Shown: piece by piece, positions 12,642 through 64,000 of the stretch
Position numbering within the stretch: position 1 is the first letter of the stretch
Layout of the letters: each line of letters begins with the position of its first letter
Origin: Salvelinus alpinus
Lineage: Eukaryota; Chordata; Actinopteri; Salmoniformes; Salmonidae
Direction: 5' to 3'
DNA: 64,000 nt
Assembly (NCBI RefSeq): GCF_045679555.1
Contig: NC_092091.1
Location: 91,902,190-91,966,189, forward strand
Translations under genes and position numbers: made by a program
The notes under the pieces: generated by a model
The model's database searches: none
What the model was told of the DNA's origin: nothing
What the model saw: only the letters and a program-made list of their open reading frames with translations

Positions 12642-14752
12642 TTAACCTTTTGAGAATACAGGGGGTGCTGTTTCAACTTCGACATTTTGCGTCTCCAAAT
12701 TAAACTGCCTCGTACTCAATTCTTGCTCGTACAATATGCATATTATTATGACTATTGGATAGAAAACAATCTCTAGTTTCTAAAACCGTTTGAATTATGT
12801 CTGTGGGTGAACCAGAACTCTTTCTACAGCGAAAATCATGACAGGACATTTTCGACGCTCGCCAGGACGCAAGAGAGGACATCAGAATTGCATGCTCAAA
12901 AGCTCTCGTTATTGACGAAAGATATATCCGTCTGTGATTTAATTCGATATAGGTGTTAGAAACATCATAACGAAGTTATTTGAAACCGATTTATATCAGT
13001 TTATGCGAGTATATTGCTATTTTTCGGAATTTCCTTAGTATTGCGTTTGAGGATTTGGACATGTTTTATTTATTTATTTATTTAACCTTTATTTAACCAG
13101 GTAGGCAAATTGAGAACACGTTCTCATTTACAATTGCGACCTGGCCAAGATAAAGCAAAGCAGTTCGACACATACAACAACACATAGTTACACATGGAGT
13201 AAAACAAACATATAGTCAATAATACAGTGAAAAAAAAAATAAGTCTATATACAATGTGAGCAAGTGAGGTGAGATAAGGGAGGTGAATATATGTATAAAT
13301 AAATAAAAATATAAAAAGGCCATGGAGGCGAAGTGAATACAACACAGCAAGTAAAATAAAAACTAAAAACACTGGAATGGTTGGTTTGCAGTGGGAGAAA
13401 GCGCAAAGTAGAGACAGAAATAATGGGGTGCAAAGGAGCAAAAGTAAATAAATAAATAAATACAGTAGGTAAAGAGGTAGTTGTTTGGGCTAAATTATAG
13501 ATGGGCTATGTACAGGTGCCGTGTAGCTATCGTTAGCTGCTAGTTCCGAAGTTGAAGAGGTCGTTTTACAACAAAGCAACGATTATTTTGGACAAAGGAC
13601 ACATTGCCCAAGATACTGATGGAAGCTCGTCCAAAAGTAAGAGTTATTTATGATTTTATTCCGTATTTATGTGGAAAAATGTAAACGCAGTTGTCGGCCA
13701 TTTTTTGCGGCACTAGTCTGGCTGTAACTCACAATGTATGTCTAGTAACGTAAATTTTAAAAATCTAAATCAGCGGTTGCATTAATAACCAATGCATCTT
13801 TCATTAGCTGTCCAACCTGTATTTTTTTAGTCAATCTAATCGATAAATAATCGTAAACTTAGGTGCCTTTCCAAGATGGCGCCGGCCAGAATGCATGCCA
13901 TGTTTTGACAGATTACATTGCATAACCACGATTTGTGATGCTAAATATGCACATTTTCGAACAAACTCTACATGCATTGTGTAATATGATGTTACAGGAC
14001 TGTCATCTGAAGAATTCTGAGAAGGTTAGTGAAAAAATTAATATATTTTGGTGGCGATAACGTTATCGCCCCTTTTGCCTTGATTCAATGCTGGGGTGAT
14101 GTTAGCTCATGTGGTATGCTAATATAACGATATATTGTGTTTTCGCTGTAAAACACTTAGAAAATCTGAAATATTGTCTGGATTCACAAGATCTGTGTCT
14201 TTCAATTACTGTAGGCTGTGTATTTTTCAGAAATGTTTTAGGATGAGTATTTTGGTAATTGACGTCGGTCTCTGTAATTATTCCGGCTGCTTCCAACGCT
14301 ATTTCAGATTGCAGCTGCAATGTAGAACTGTGATTTATACCTGAAATATGCAAATTTTTCAAAAGAAACATATGCTATACCATAAATATGTTATCAGACT
14401 GTCATCTTGTGAAGTTGTTTCTTGGTTAGTGGCTATATATATCTTTATTTAGTCGAATTAGTGATAGCTACTGATGGAGTAAAATACTGGTGGAGTAAAA
14501 AAAGTTGTGTCTTTTGCTAACGTGGTTAGCTAATAGATTCTCATATTGTGTCTTCCCTGTAAAACATTTTAAAAATCAGAAATGATGGCTGGACTCACAA
14601 TATCTGTATCTTTCATCTGGTGTCTTGGACTTGTGATTTAATGATATTTAGATGCTTGTATTTACTTGTGACGCTATGCTAGGCTATGCTAGTCAGCTTT
14701 TTTACTGTGGGGGGTGCTCCCGGATCCGGGTTTGGTAGCAAGTAGAAGTTAA
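12642..14752. mobile_element. TTAA element, long copy with nested LINE tail
   Basis: TTAA at 12642-12645 and 14749-14752. One end carries GGGGGTGCTGTTTCAACTTC, the other CCCGGATCCGGG (14719-14730). It is in opposite orientation to the copy at 2619. A 5'-truncated LINE tail sits inside it (13063-13517). Confidence 0.75.
13063..13517 (-). mobile_element. 5'-truncated LINE tail
   Basis: About 455 bp of the 3' UTR of the same LINE family as 4906-11712 (minus strand), with a TTTATTTATTTA tail. The TTAA element at 17037-18037 has the uninterrupted sequence GGACATGTGTGTGCCGTG at the matching place. Confidence 0.75.
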
Positions 14753-14924
14753 ATATATTGCAAATGGACAAAAGTCAGCCAGCAAGTCACCGTTCATCAG
14801 TCAATTAGATATCATTCTGACACCAAACTGATAAAAACTGACACCACACCCACTTTTTCAAAGTCGTTTAGAAGCCAACTATCACATATTTCAGAGCAGG
14901 CCCAAAATTCACAGCACGTTCTGT
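14753..14924. repeat. Second copy of the 12026-12198 repeat
   Basis: About 172 bp nearly identical to 12026-12198 in the same orientation (GCAAATGGACAAAAGTCAGC to CACAGCACGTTCTG). Confidence 0.8.
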
Positions 14925-15750
14925 TTAACTTCTAATTGGTCCCAATCCCGGATCCGGGTTTCATTGGAAAGCCAGATTTCTAATCACTGTGATCTCAGTT
15001 CCTACTGCTTCCACTGGATGTCTCCAGTCTTAGGAAATAGGTTGAGATTATTCATTTGTGCAATGAAGAAGTAGGCCATCAGGAAGTAGAGTAACGTCAT
15101 GTGTACTGTTTGAGAGTTGCGCAAGACTAAAAAATGTAGCGTTTGTTTGTTGATCTCCTGTATTGAAAACAGATAGACCCGTCTTCAATTTGATCAATTA
15201 TTAACGTCTACAAATACCTTAAGTTGTATTACAAAAGTACTTTGAAATGTTTTGGCAAAGTTTAGAGGTAATTTTTGAGATATTTCTTAGTGACTTTGCG
15301 CAAATTGGAAGCTGTTTTTTTATGGATCAACGGCGCCAAATAAATGGACAATTTGGATATATATGGACGGAATTAATCGAACAAAAGGACCATTTGTGAT
15401 GTTTATGGGACATATTGGAGTGCCAACAAAATAATCTCGTCAAAGGTAATGCATGTTTTATATTTTATATCTGCGTTTTGAGTAGCGCCGGCATGGTTGA
15501 AATAGGCTACACTCTCGTTGTTGACATTGTGCTATCATCAGATAATAGCATCTTATGTTTTCGCCGAAAAGCTTTTTTGAATCTGACATTTTGGCTGGAT
15601 CCACAACGAGTGTAGCTTTAATTTGGTATCTTATATGTGTGATTTAATGAAAGTTTGATTTTATATAATTTTTTTGAATTTGGCGCTCTACATCTTCCCT
15701 GGCTATTGGCCAAGTGGGACGCTACCGTCCCGCTTTCCCAGAGAGGTTAA
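14925..15750 (+). mobile_element. TTAA-bounded DNA element
   Basis: TTAA at 14925-14928 and 15747-15750. CCCGGATCCGGG at 14947-14958. The right end GACGCTACCGTCCCGC ... GAGAGGTTAA is like family 1. No coding region. Confidence 0.65.
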
Positions 15751-16773
15751 AATGCATACGATTCTGTATTTACAATAGCATAGCTTCACAAGGTCCGATC
15801 AGAAACCCAATCCTTTTGCATATGCCTGGTAGTTTTGGATAGAAAACACTCCAAAGATTCCAAAACTGTTAAAATGATATCTGTGAGTATAACAGAACTG
15901 ATATGGCAGGCGAAAACCTGAGGAAAATCCATCCAGGAAGTGGCATTCTTTTGAATTGAGTGTTTTTCCATTGAAAGCCTATCCACCATATAAATGGATG
16001 GGACCTAGACTGCAGTTCCTATGGCTTCCACTAGATGTCAACAGTCTTTAGACATTGTTTCAGGCTTTTATTCTGAAAAATCAGTAAGAATGACAACATT
16101 TTCTGAGTGGTCGGTCGAATGAACCAGAGCTTTTTGCACGCACGACCGGGAGCGCGCCCTCCGTTCTTTTTCCTTTGTATTGAATACGCTATTGTCCGTT
16201 TGAAATATTATTGATTATAAAGACAATAGACAACCTGAGGATTAATAAAAAAACATTGTTTGACATGTCTCAATGAACTTTACCGGTACTATTTGGATCT
16301 ATTCGTCTGCCTGTTGTGACCGCCTTTGAGCCAGTGGATTACTGAACAAAACGCTCCAACAAAACTGAGTTTTTTGGATATAAAGAGGGACTTTATCGAA
16401 CAAAACGAACATGTATTGTGTAACATGGAGTCTTGTGAGTGCAACCATATGAAGATCATCAAAGGTAAGTGATTCATTTTATCGCTATTTCTGACTTTCG
16501 TGACTAATCTACTTGGCTGGAGAATGTTTGTATGCTTTTGTATGCGGGGCGCTGTCCTCAGATAATCGCATGGTGTACTTTCGCCGTAAAGCCTTTTTGA
16601 AATCTGACACAGCAGGATTAACAAGAAGATAATCATTAAGCCTATGTATAACACTTGTATGTTTTATGAATGTTTATTATGAGTATTTCTGTATTTTGAA
16701 TTTCACGCTCTGCAATTTCAACGGATGTTGTCGAGGTCGGACACTATCGTCCCACCTGCCCATAAGAAGTTAA
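15751..16773 (+). mobile_element. Non-autonomous DNA element, family 1 copy
   Basis: Parallel to 1591-2622, sharing GGATAGAAAACACTC, GACATCTAGTGGAAG-type and CGCCGTAAAGC blocks. It ends CATAAGAAGTTAA at 16770-16773. No coding region. Confidence 0.6.
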
Positions 16774-17036
16774 CTCCATGTTGACCCAGTCTGTACATTC
16801 TCCTGAGCTCAGTCTTTATTCTGCTTACACATGTCTATTAATTAACCCTATGTTTTCTGTCTCAGTACTTATGGGAGAACCGTCTAGATACTGGAAAATC
16901 AACCAAAGTCATGAACTTTCACCTACATAACCTCCCTTTGGAACTCAAAGAGTTCCACACAATTAAATGTCTCATTATAGATGAGAAGGGGAGCATCTTC
17001 TGAAACTCTATGGAGGTAATCAACCTCTCATCCATC
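16774..17036. other. Apparently single-copy spacer
   Basis: No ORF, repeat or RNA gene recognised in these 263 bp. Confidence 0.4.
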
Positions 17037-18037
17037 TTAACCTTTCACGAGTCACAAACCCGGATCCAGGATCCCCCCCATCAAAAAAGCTGACTAGCAT
17101 AGCCTAGCCTAAAGCCACAGGGATATCATATAATAAAATGTTCATGAAATCACAAGTCCAAGACACCAGATGAAAGATACAGATCTTGTGAATCCAGGAT
17201 TCATTTCTGATTTTTAAAATGTTTTACAGGGAAGACACAATATGTAAATCTATTAGCTAACCACGTTAGCAAAAGACACCACTTTTTTTACTCCACCAGT
17301 TTTTTACTCCATCAGTAGCTATCACTAATTTGACTAAATAAAGATATATATAGCCACTAACCAAGAAACAACTTCATAAGATGACAGTCTGATAACATAT
17401 TTATGGTATAGCATATGTTTTTTTTAGAAAAATGTGCATTTTTCAGGTATAAATCACAGTTTACCATTGCAGCCAGTATCACAAAACTCACCCAAAGCGA
17501 CTAGAATAACTACAGAGAGCAACGTGTATTACCTAATTACTCATCTTAAAACATTTCTGAAAAATACACAGCGTATAGCAAATGAAAGCCCAACATCTTG
17601 TGAATCCAGACAATATTTCAGATTTTCTAAGTGTTTTACAGCGAAAACACAATATATCGTTATATTAGCATACCGCATGAGCTAACATCACAACAGCATT
17701 GATTCAAGGCAAAGAGAGCGATAACGTTATCATAAATACATAAATACGGAATAAAATCATAAATAGCTCTTACTTTTGGACGAGCTTCCATCAGTATCTT
17801 GGGCAATGTGTCCTTTGTCCAAAATAATGGTTGCTTTGTTGTAAAACGTCCTCTTCAACTTCGGAACTAGTAGCTAACAATAGCTACACGGCACACACAT
17901 GTCCAAATCCTCAAACGCAATACTAAGGAAATTCAGAAAAATAGCAATATACTCGCATAAACTGATATAAATCGGTTTCAAATAACTTCGTTATGATGTT
18001 TCTAACACCTATATCGAATTAAATCACAGACGGATAA
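17037..18037 (-). mobile_element. TTAA element, truncated
   Basis: Begins at TTAA (17037) with a mutated palindrome CCCGGATCCAGG (17059-17070). Homology to 12900-14740 in reverse stops near 18037, so the other terminus is missing. Confidence 0.65.
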
Positions 18038-18596
18038 CCCAGCTTTTAAATACTACCACCACCTGGCCATCCCTATGTCCCACTTGGCCCGAGCCCAGAC
18101 CGAAGAAGCAGGTTGTCACCCCCCACAAGTCAGCAAATCTCATCACCAACTCCACGTCATAGCATCCAGGGGAAAGCGTTGGTGGCAGTTCATTTTCATA
18201 GGCAAAAGAAGCCTTAAACCAAGATCAAGAATATTCTTGATCCATCATCCAACCAAATCAGAATACGAGCAGCAGACCGAGGGATCTAATTCAGAAGTTA
18301 AATATACCCCCTGTAGGCAAGAGCCAACCTACAGATCTGCTGCTCTGATATTACCACTGAGCTAGTCTTTAGCTAGGGACTGTGCCTCAGAATCAACAGT
18401 AAGGGCCTTACAGTAAAGTGGGCTAAGCTTAGAGCCTAATGCCTATGCTGCCTTGCCCTCACTCTATAAACCTTGCACCTCTTCGGGATCATCCAGGACA
18501 GAGCTTCTGCTGTAGAGCACTATGACGGGGTGCCCCCTGTAAACTGGGTTGGTTTAGCCCAGAATCACCCCTCTTACGACTCCGTCAAGTATTTCG
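18038..18596. other. Unassigned intergenic sequence
   Basis: Nothing firmly recognised. The 96-residue ORF at 18075-18365 has no family resemblance I can see. Confidence 0.35.
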
Positions 18597-18662
18597 CTAC
18601 ACCTGCAATAACATCTGCTAAATATGTGTATGTGACCAATACAATTTGATTTTATTTATACC
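18597..18662 (+). mobile_element. LINE/SINE 3' tail
   Basis: CGCTACACCTGCAATAACAT and TGTGTATGTGACCAATACAA form a common fish LINE/SINE tail. Another copy lies at 19972-20030. Confidence 0.55.
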
Positions 18663-18937
18663 TGTCACGACTTCCACCGAAGGATCGGGCAGTGCTCGGC
18701 GGGCGTCGTCGCCGGGTCTACTAGCTGCCATTATTCCTGTAGCTGTCATTTGTTTGGGTATCGTTTTGGTTTGTTCTGTTGAACAGGTGTTTTTTCTGGA
18801 CTGCGTTCCTGTTGTTTTGGTGGCTACTGTTGTGGTCCTGTTCCTGTTCTTTGGACTTGTAAATAAACGCCCTTTCTTGCAATTCGATCTCTCCTGCGCC
18901 TGACTCCACACCCACCTCTCCTAGGGAGAACCTGACA
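18663..18937 (+). mobile_element. Solo LTR
   Basis: 275 bp beginning TGTCACGACTTCC and ending CCTGACA, flanked by the 5-bp direct repeat ATACC (18658-18662 and 18938-18942). It contains AATAAA near 18863. The internal region was lost by LTR-LTR recombination. TG/CA ends and a 5-bp duplication fit Ty3/gypsy or a retrovirus-like element. Confidence 0.75.
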
Positions 18938-18942
18938 ATACC

Positions 18943-19590
18943 AGCCACTCAGGTCTCCTCTAGACTAACTAACCAGTTGCAAACAATCCTCAATTATTTA
19001 AGTCTATATCAGAAACTGAAAGTAAAACAACATGACTCTGTTGACACAGGTTATTCAGAAAAATAAAGTTTATTCAAAATCCCAGATCAATCAGTCAATC
19101 ACAAATCAATATCACCAAGCAATGATAAGCAACATCAACAGTACATAAAATTGATAGACACCTTCAACGCCCTTAACTATACCCTTATTGAGGTGTGACA
19201 ATAAAATATTTTTTGTATTTTACAACTTTATGAGAAGCACAGTAATTAATACATAGAAAACAGGTTCTTACCTTCTACAACTTTATAAACTGTTTTTTGT
19301 CTCCCCCCTCAGGATGATCAGTCCCTCAGTTGGCGTCTAAAAACTCTACCAGCTACTTTAACACACTTCTATCAATGCGGTAACCTTAATGATCCCTCCT
19401 AGAATTTTACTTTAAAAGAGAATAATAAAAATCTAAATATGAGAATAATAAAAAACTGAATATATTTCAAGCTAAAAAGCTACAGCAAAAATCTTCTTCC
19501 AGCAGTCCACAGGTCCTTAACTTCTTAAGGTTCTACCAGCTAATAGAGTCGTACCCTTCTCCTGTGTGTTCTTAGTACACTCCATTATCA
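18943..19590. other. AT-rich spacer, nothing recognised
   Basis: No ORF over 60 codons, no tandem repeat and no RNA gene seen. Confidence 0.35.
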
Positions 19591-20035
19591 TTATTTTTTT
19601 AAACCATTTATTTCTAAACATACATTTTTAAACATTAACATTCCCTACTGAATTATAATCCCACTCGAACCTATTCTTCCCATTACTTCCTAAACATTAA
19701 AAAAAAATAAAAATTTTAACATTAGACCATTTCATCTCATATGTATATACTGTATCCTTCACTAACTATTCTTTATTATCTATTGCATCTTAGCCGCTCT
19801 GTCACTGCTCATCCATATATTGTACACTTATATATTCTTATCCCATTCCTTTGCTATATTGTGTGTATTAGGTTTGGTTGTGGAATTTGTTAGATATTAG
19901 GATTGTTGTGGAATTGTTTGATATTACCTGTTAGATAATGCTGCACTGTCGGATCTAGAAGCATAAGCATTTCGCTACACTTGCAATAACATCTGCTAAC
20001 CATGTGTATGTAACCAATAACATTTTATTTGGATT
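19591..20035 (+). mobile_element. 5'-truncated LINE 3' end
   Basis: Matches the familiar fish LINE 3' UTR (TCATCCATATATTGTACACT, then GCATTTCGCTACAC and the AATAACATCTGCTAA tail). No coding part is left. Confidence 0.55.
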
Positions 20036-20988
20036 TGGACTAAGACCTGACAGCCATCTCTTCCTGGACCAAGACCTAACAGCCATCTCTTCCTCTTCCT
20101 GGACTAAGACCTAACAGCCATCTCTTCCTCTTCCTGGACTAAGACCTAACAGCCATCTCTTCCTCTTCCTGGACTAAGACCTAACAGCCATCTCTTCCTC
20201 TTCCTGGACTAAGACCTAACAGCCATCTCTTCCTCTTCCTGGACCAAGACCTAACAGCCATCTCTTCCTCTTCCTGGACTAAGACCTAACAGCCATCTCT
20301 TCCTCTTCCTGGACTAAGACCTAACAGCCATCTCTTCCTCTTCCTGGACTAAGACCTAACAGCCATCTCTTCCTCTTCCTGGACTAAGACCTAACAGCCA
20401 TCTCTTCCTCTTCCTGGACTAAGACCTAACAGCCATCTCTTCCTCTTCCTGGACCAAGACCTAACAGCCATCTCTTCCTCTTCCTGGACTAAGACCTAAC
20501 AGCCATCTCTTCCTCTTCCTGGACTAAGACCTAACAGCCATCTCTTCCTCTTCCTGGACTAAGACCTAACAGCCATCTCTTCCTCTTCCTGGACTAAGAC
20601 CTAACAACCATCTCTTCCTCTTCCTGGACTAAGACCTAACAGCCATCTCTTCCTCTTCCTGGACTAAGACCTAACAGCCATCTCTTCCTCTTCCTGGACT
20701 AAGACCTAACAGCCATCTCTTCCTCTTCCTGGACTAAGACCTAACAGCCATCTCTTCCTCTTCCTGGACTAAGACCTAACAGCCATCTCTTCCTCTTCCT
20801 GGACTAAGACCTAACAGCCATCTCTTCCTCTTCCTGGACTAAGACCTAACAGCCATCTCTTCCTCTTCCTGGACTAAGACCTAACAGCCATCTCTTCCTC
20901 TTCCTGGACTAAGACCTAACAGCCATCTCTTCCTCTTCCTGGACTAAGACCTAACAGCCATCTCTTCCTCTTCCTGGACCAAGACCTG
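20036..20988. repeat. 35-bp minisatellite, about 27 copies
   Basis: Unit CTGGACTAAGACCTAACAGC + CATCTCTTCCTCTTC, very homogeneous, with rare C/T and G/A variants. It lies directly beyond the predicted stop codon of the giant gene, so it would be in its 3' UTR. Confidence 0.9.
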
Positions 20989-20996
20989 ATGTTTAA

Positions 20997-61667
<40,671 letters not shown>

Positions 61668-61735
61668 ATTTTCTTCACTCTCCCCATAGCCGTCAGGAGA
61701 TTTCCATCGGCTCCTTCTCAGAAATGACGGCGGAT
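61668..61735 (-). promoter_or_regulatory. 5' UTR with two short upstream ORFs
   Basis: Reading toward the start codon, one upstream ATG opens a 3-codon ORF and a second opens a 7-codon ORF whose TGA overlaps the main ATG in the arrangement ATGA. The base at -3 of the main ATG is A. Such overlapping uORFs usually lower initiation and allow reinitiation. No TATA box or interferon-response element was convincing nearby. Confidence 0.4.
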
Positions 61736-61739
61736 GAAA

Positions 61740-62760
61740 GTCCAAGGCAGTTTACTGTTGCTCAGCACGTTTCACAGAAAGACATAGATTGTTGGCCTAT
61801 TGTGGAAAAACAGCGATTTAAATAATATAAAATAGTAGGAATCCTACGATGTTGTTGACGTTCAGATATGGCCTCCTAAATGTAAAAAACATGGAATCGA
61901 TAGGATACATGACTAAAGGATACCAAAGGCATAACATTAAATTAGTTCTGTTTTCTCAGTAATTGCCAGTATATTAAGTTTTTATTGTATGCAATCTATA
62001 GCCTAAATATATGACATATATATAGCCTTTTGCTGTGTTTATTTCTAAAATCATGCGATGGTATCCCATCCGCAGATTAGATAGTAAACTAAACTAGGCT
62101 ACAGTGGTTTACCTTAATGTAAACTTGTTTAAATGCCAACTGCTTTTGTAAGTTACAAGCTATATGTAATGTCATAACTTTAAGAATATGATAGCATATA
62201 CACAACTTTACCTAACTATCTTGATTCAATATAGTCCCCAGCCCACGGCATCGCCCAGACTTTTGTTCCTAAAAGTAACGTCGTCCTTAAAACACGTCCA
62301 TAGAATTAAACCTGCACCGAGTTCTCTGTCGAAAAAATTATACTAATGTAAACCAATTTGTCTCTAGACCTGTAATAAACCACGATATTTGTTATCTTAA
62401 AACAAAAAAAATGTTAGCTACCTTCATGATCCAGTTGTCTACATATGGCGGCCACATAGGTGCTGTTTACTTTAACTTTCAATGTATTAGGTAACTCACA
62501 GGTTGCGTTCCAAACAGGTAAAAGAGACGCACCCTTTTCTTCTTTTTCTTTGGTATACTGGCGTTCGCAACAATGATATGTGCATTCCGCCACCAACTGT
62601 ACAGGTCGATAAGAAGGATCCAAAACGGAAAAAATGTGGTGTAAAAAAACGAAAAACTATATCCATACAAATATCAGTAACGAAATGTTAATTCAACTAA
62701 ATCAGCCTGTTTTTCTGTTTTAATCAGGTCCCTACACAAGCTCAGTCCTTCGATCCGTAT
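61740..62760. other. Upstream region of the giant gene
   Basis: Presumed promoter side. AT-rich with short GC islands. No coding ORF, TATA box or known element could be defended. Confidence 0.35.
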
Positions 62761-62763
62761 TTT

Positions 62764-62940
62764 GTGTGGATATCTTTACAGAAATCGTCTGAACCGAACT
62801 TTTCTCCAAACCGGCACCTATAACTAGTCTGTATTAGGCTACGAGGAAGGGCGTCTTGAGCGCTGTCTACCACAGCCAAGGTGCCGGTTTGGAGAAACGT
62901 TCGGTTCAGACGGTTTCTATGGGTCTACAGATATCCACAC
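62764..62940. repeat. Long imperfect inverted repeat (fold-back)
   Basis: Left arm 62764-62819 (GTGTGGATATCTTTACAGAA ... CCGGCACCT) pairs with right arm 62879-62940 (AGGTGCCGGTTTGGAGAAAC ... GATATCCACAC) around a loop of about 60 bp. A few mismatches and a short bulge. No ORF. Confidence 0.85.
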
Positions 62941-63085
62941 ATGATAGAACCCTGACCGACGGACAAGGAGTTACGGATTATCGATATTCAGTAACAGGAT
63001 TTTAGGAAACAAGTAGCCTACCCGCCTACATAATTCTGCCAGTTATTTCCAGGCTTTACATTGTAGCCACCAAGGACGCCAATGA

Positions 63086-63840
63086 GTGCATGCGCAGCGT
63101 CCTAATATAAGGGTGAACAAGAATGAATATAAGGGTATTTTACTAAATTGTAAGGAATTCTTATCACGTTACAAGATCCCTGTAACACCTAAAGATTGTG
63201 TAATACTTTTAGATGCCATTCCCTCAATGGGGTTGTTTTATAATCCAGGAACATGTCAAGCCCTGATCCTCAGATCATACCTACGATTAACCCTGTTGAC
63301 TCATCAGTAGGAAAGATTCGTTTTTCTTTAGTCCATTCAACATCAATAGAGCAATAGGAGCCTTGTTTCAACAGGATGTTGTATCTATTCCTTATGTCAT
63401 GTTGGTCCATTCAACAACATTAGAGATATAGGAGCCTTGTTTCAATGTTGTATCTATTCCTTACATACATTGGAATGGTTTTATTGATAATATCTGTTGG
63501 GAAAAAGTTTTAATGTTGCCACACACATACCTACTTATTAACACAATTAAGGAAGTTTCTTCTTCAATTATTCATAAATATTATCCTGCCAAGCACGATA
63601 TGAAGAAGTGAAAAAAACACCATCATTTCAAGTTGTACCTTTTGTGATGACCACCCAGAAACAGTGTTGCATCTTTTTGGGGATTGTGTTCATGTGAGGA
63701 ATCTGATACAAGACATCAGTAGATTTATAATGGAACACATTTATGAAGATCTTACACTATAATGGAGAGATGTGCTGCTTGGATTCTTTACTTAAGATAG
63801 AAATAAATTGAAACAATTTCATGTAATTAATTACATTATT
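63086..63840 (+). pseudogene. L1-like LINE fragment, heavily decayed
   Basis: Around 63630-63700 the plus strand reads CTFCDDHPETVLHLFGDCVH, the Cys/His-rich end of L1/Tx1-type ORF2. Upstream pieces such as IPYVMLVHSTT and KVLMLPHTYLLINTIKEVSS, in different frames, fit the same family. Many stops and shifts. No terminus identified. Confidence 0.65.
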
Positions 63841-63868
63841 ATTTTGGCCAAATTTCATATTTACAAAT

Positions 63869-64000
63869 GTACACTTCCGGTCAAAAGTTTTAGAACACCT
63901 ACTCATTGAATGTTTTTTTCAAAACTATGAAATAACACATATGGAATCATGTAGTAACCAAAAAAGTGTTAAACAAGTCTAAATATATTTTATATTTGAG
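63869..64000 (+). mobile_element. Tc1-type terminus cut by the window end
   Basis: TACACTTCCGGTCAAAAGTT + TTAGAACACCTACTCATTGA resembles the inverted repeat of fish Tc1 elements. Only the left end is inside the window. Confidence 0.65.

Noticed and set aside
18646..18911. Overlapping frames on both strands at 18.6-18.9 kb
   Set aside because: They fall within the solo LTR bounded by ATACC repeats.

Overview
The window looks like salmonid-type teleost nuclear DNA. This is inferred from a Sleeping-Beauty-like Tc1 remnant, a tRNA-derived SINE, several LINE 3' tails, a chromodomain Ty3/gypsy element, long mini- and microsatellites and fish-type immune exons (a finTRIM-like leader, RING/B-boxes, an SNTX-family module). 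There are no bacterial-type operons. All coordinates and splice sites were counted by eye and may be off by one or two bases.

The left third (1-20.0 kb) is nested transposon sequence. It holds a decayed Ty3-type pol (1-1304, minus), several TTAA-flanked non-autonomous DNA elements, a full-length CR1/L2/Rex-like LINE (4906-11712, minus) with a 12-bp target duplication and an N-terminal 2A-like motif, split by a TTAA element (6013-7837), a second TTAA element holding a truncated LINE tail (12642-14752), a solo LTR (18663-18937) and a LINE tail next to a 35-bp minisatellite.

The right two thirds (about 21.0-61.7 kb, minus strand) read as ONE very large gene. I can chain 21 coding exons with GT/AG sites and matching phases from an ATG at 61667 to a stop at 20997. 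They sum to 7,536 nt, or 2,511 codons plus stop. Domain order: fish leader peptide, RING, two B-boxes, short coiled coil, SNTX/MACPF-like region, thioredoxin-like region carrying a 3x19-residue repeat, two FN3-like domains, a short LRR-like exon, six tandem exons of about 144 residues (five near-identical and one mosaic), six divergent LRR-like exons and a short tail. No NACHT and no B30.2 domain is seen. I know of no named gene with this TRIM-SNTX-FN3-LRR layout, and it is the main candidate for an undescribed system: a large cytosolic innate sensor or ubiquitin-ligase-like protein with an exon array under active duplication and conversion.

The introns are full of mobile and simple-sequence DNA: an apparently intact, young chromovirus (28223-33605) antisense to the gene, a dead Tc1 (46510-47865), a 2.4-kb minisatellite (48.15-50.63 kb), TC/GA tracts of 0.1-2.4 kb at the same place in every array unit, and TTAA elements at 25.8-27.1 and 54.4-56.2 kb. 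Upstream of the gene (62-64 kb) lie a fold-back repeat, a decayed L1-like fragment and a Tc1-type terminus.
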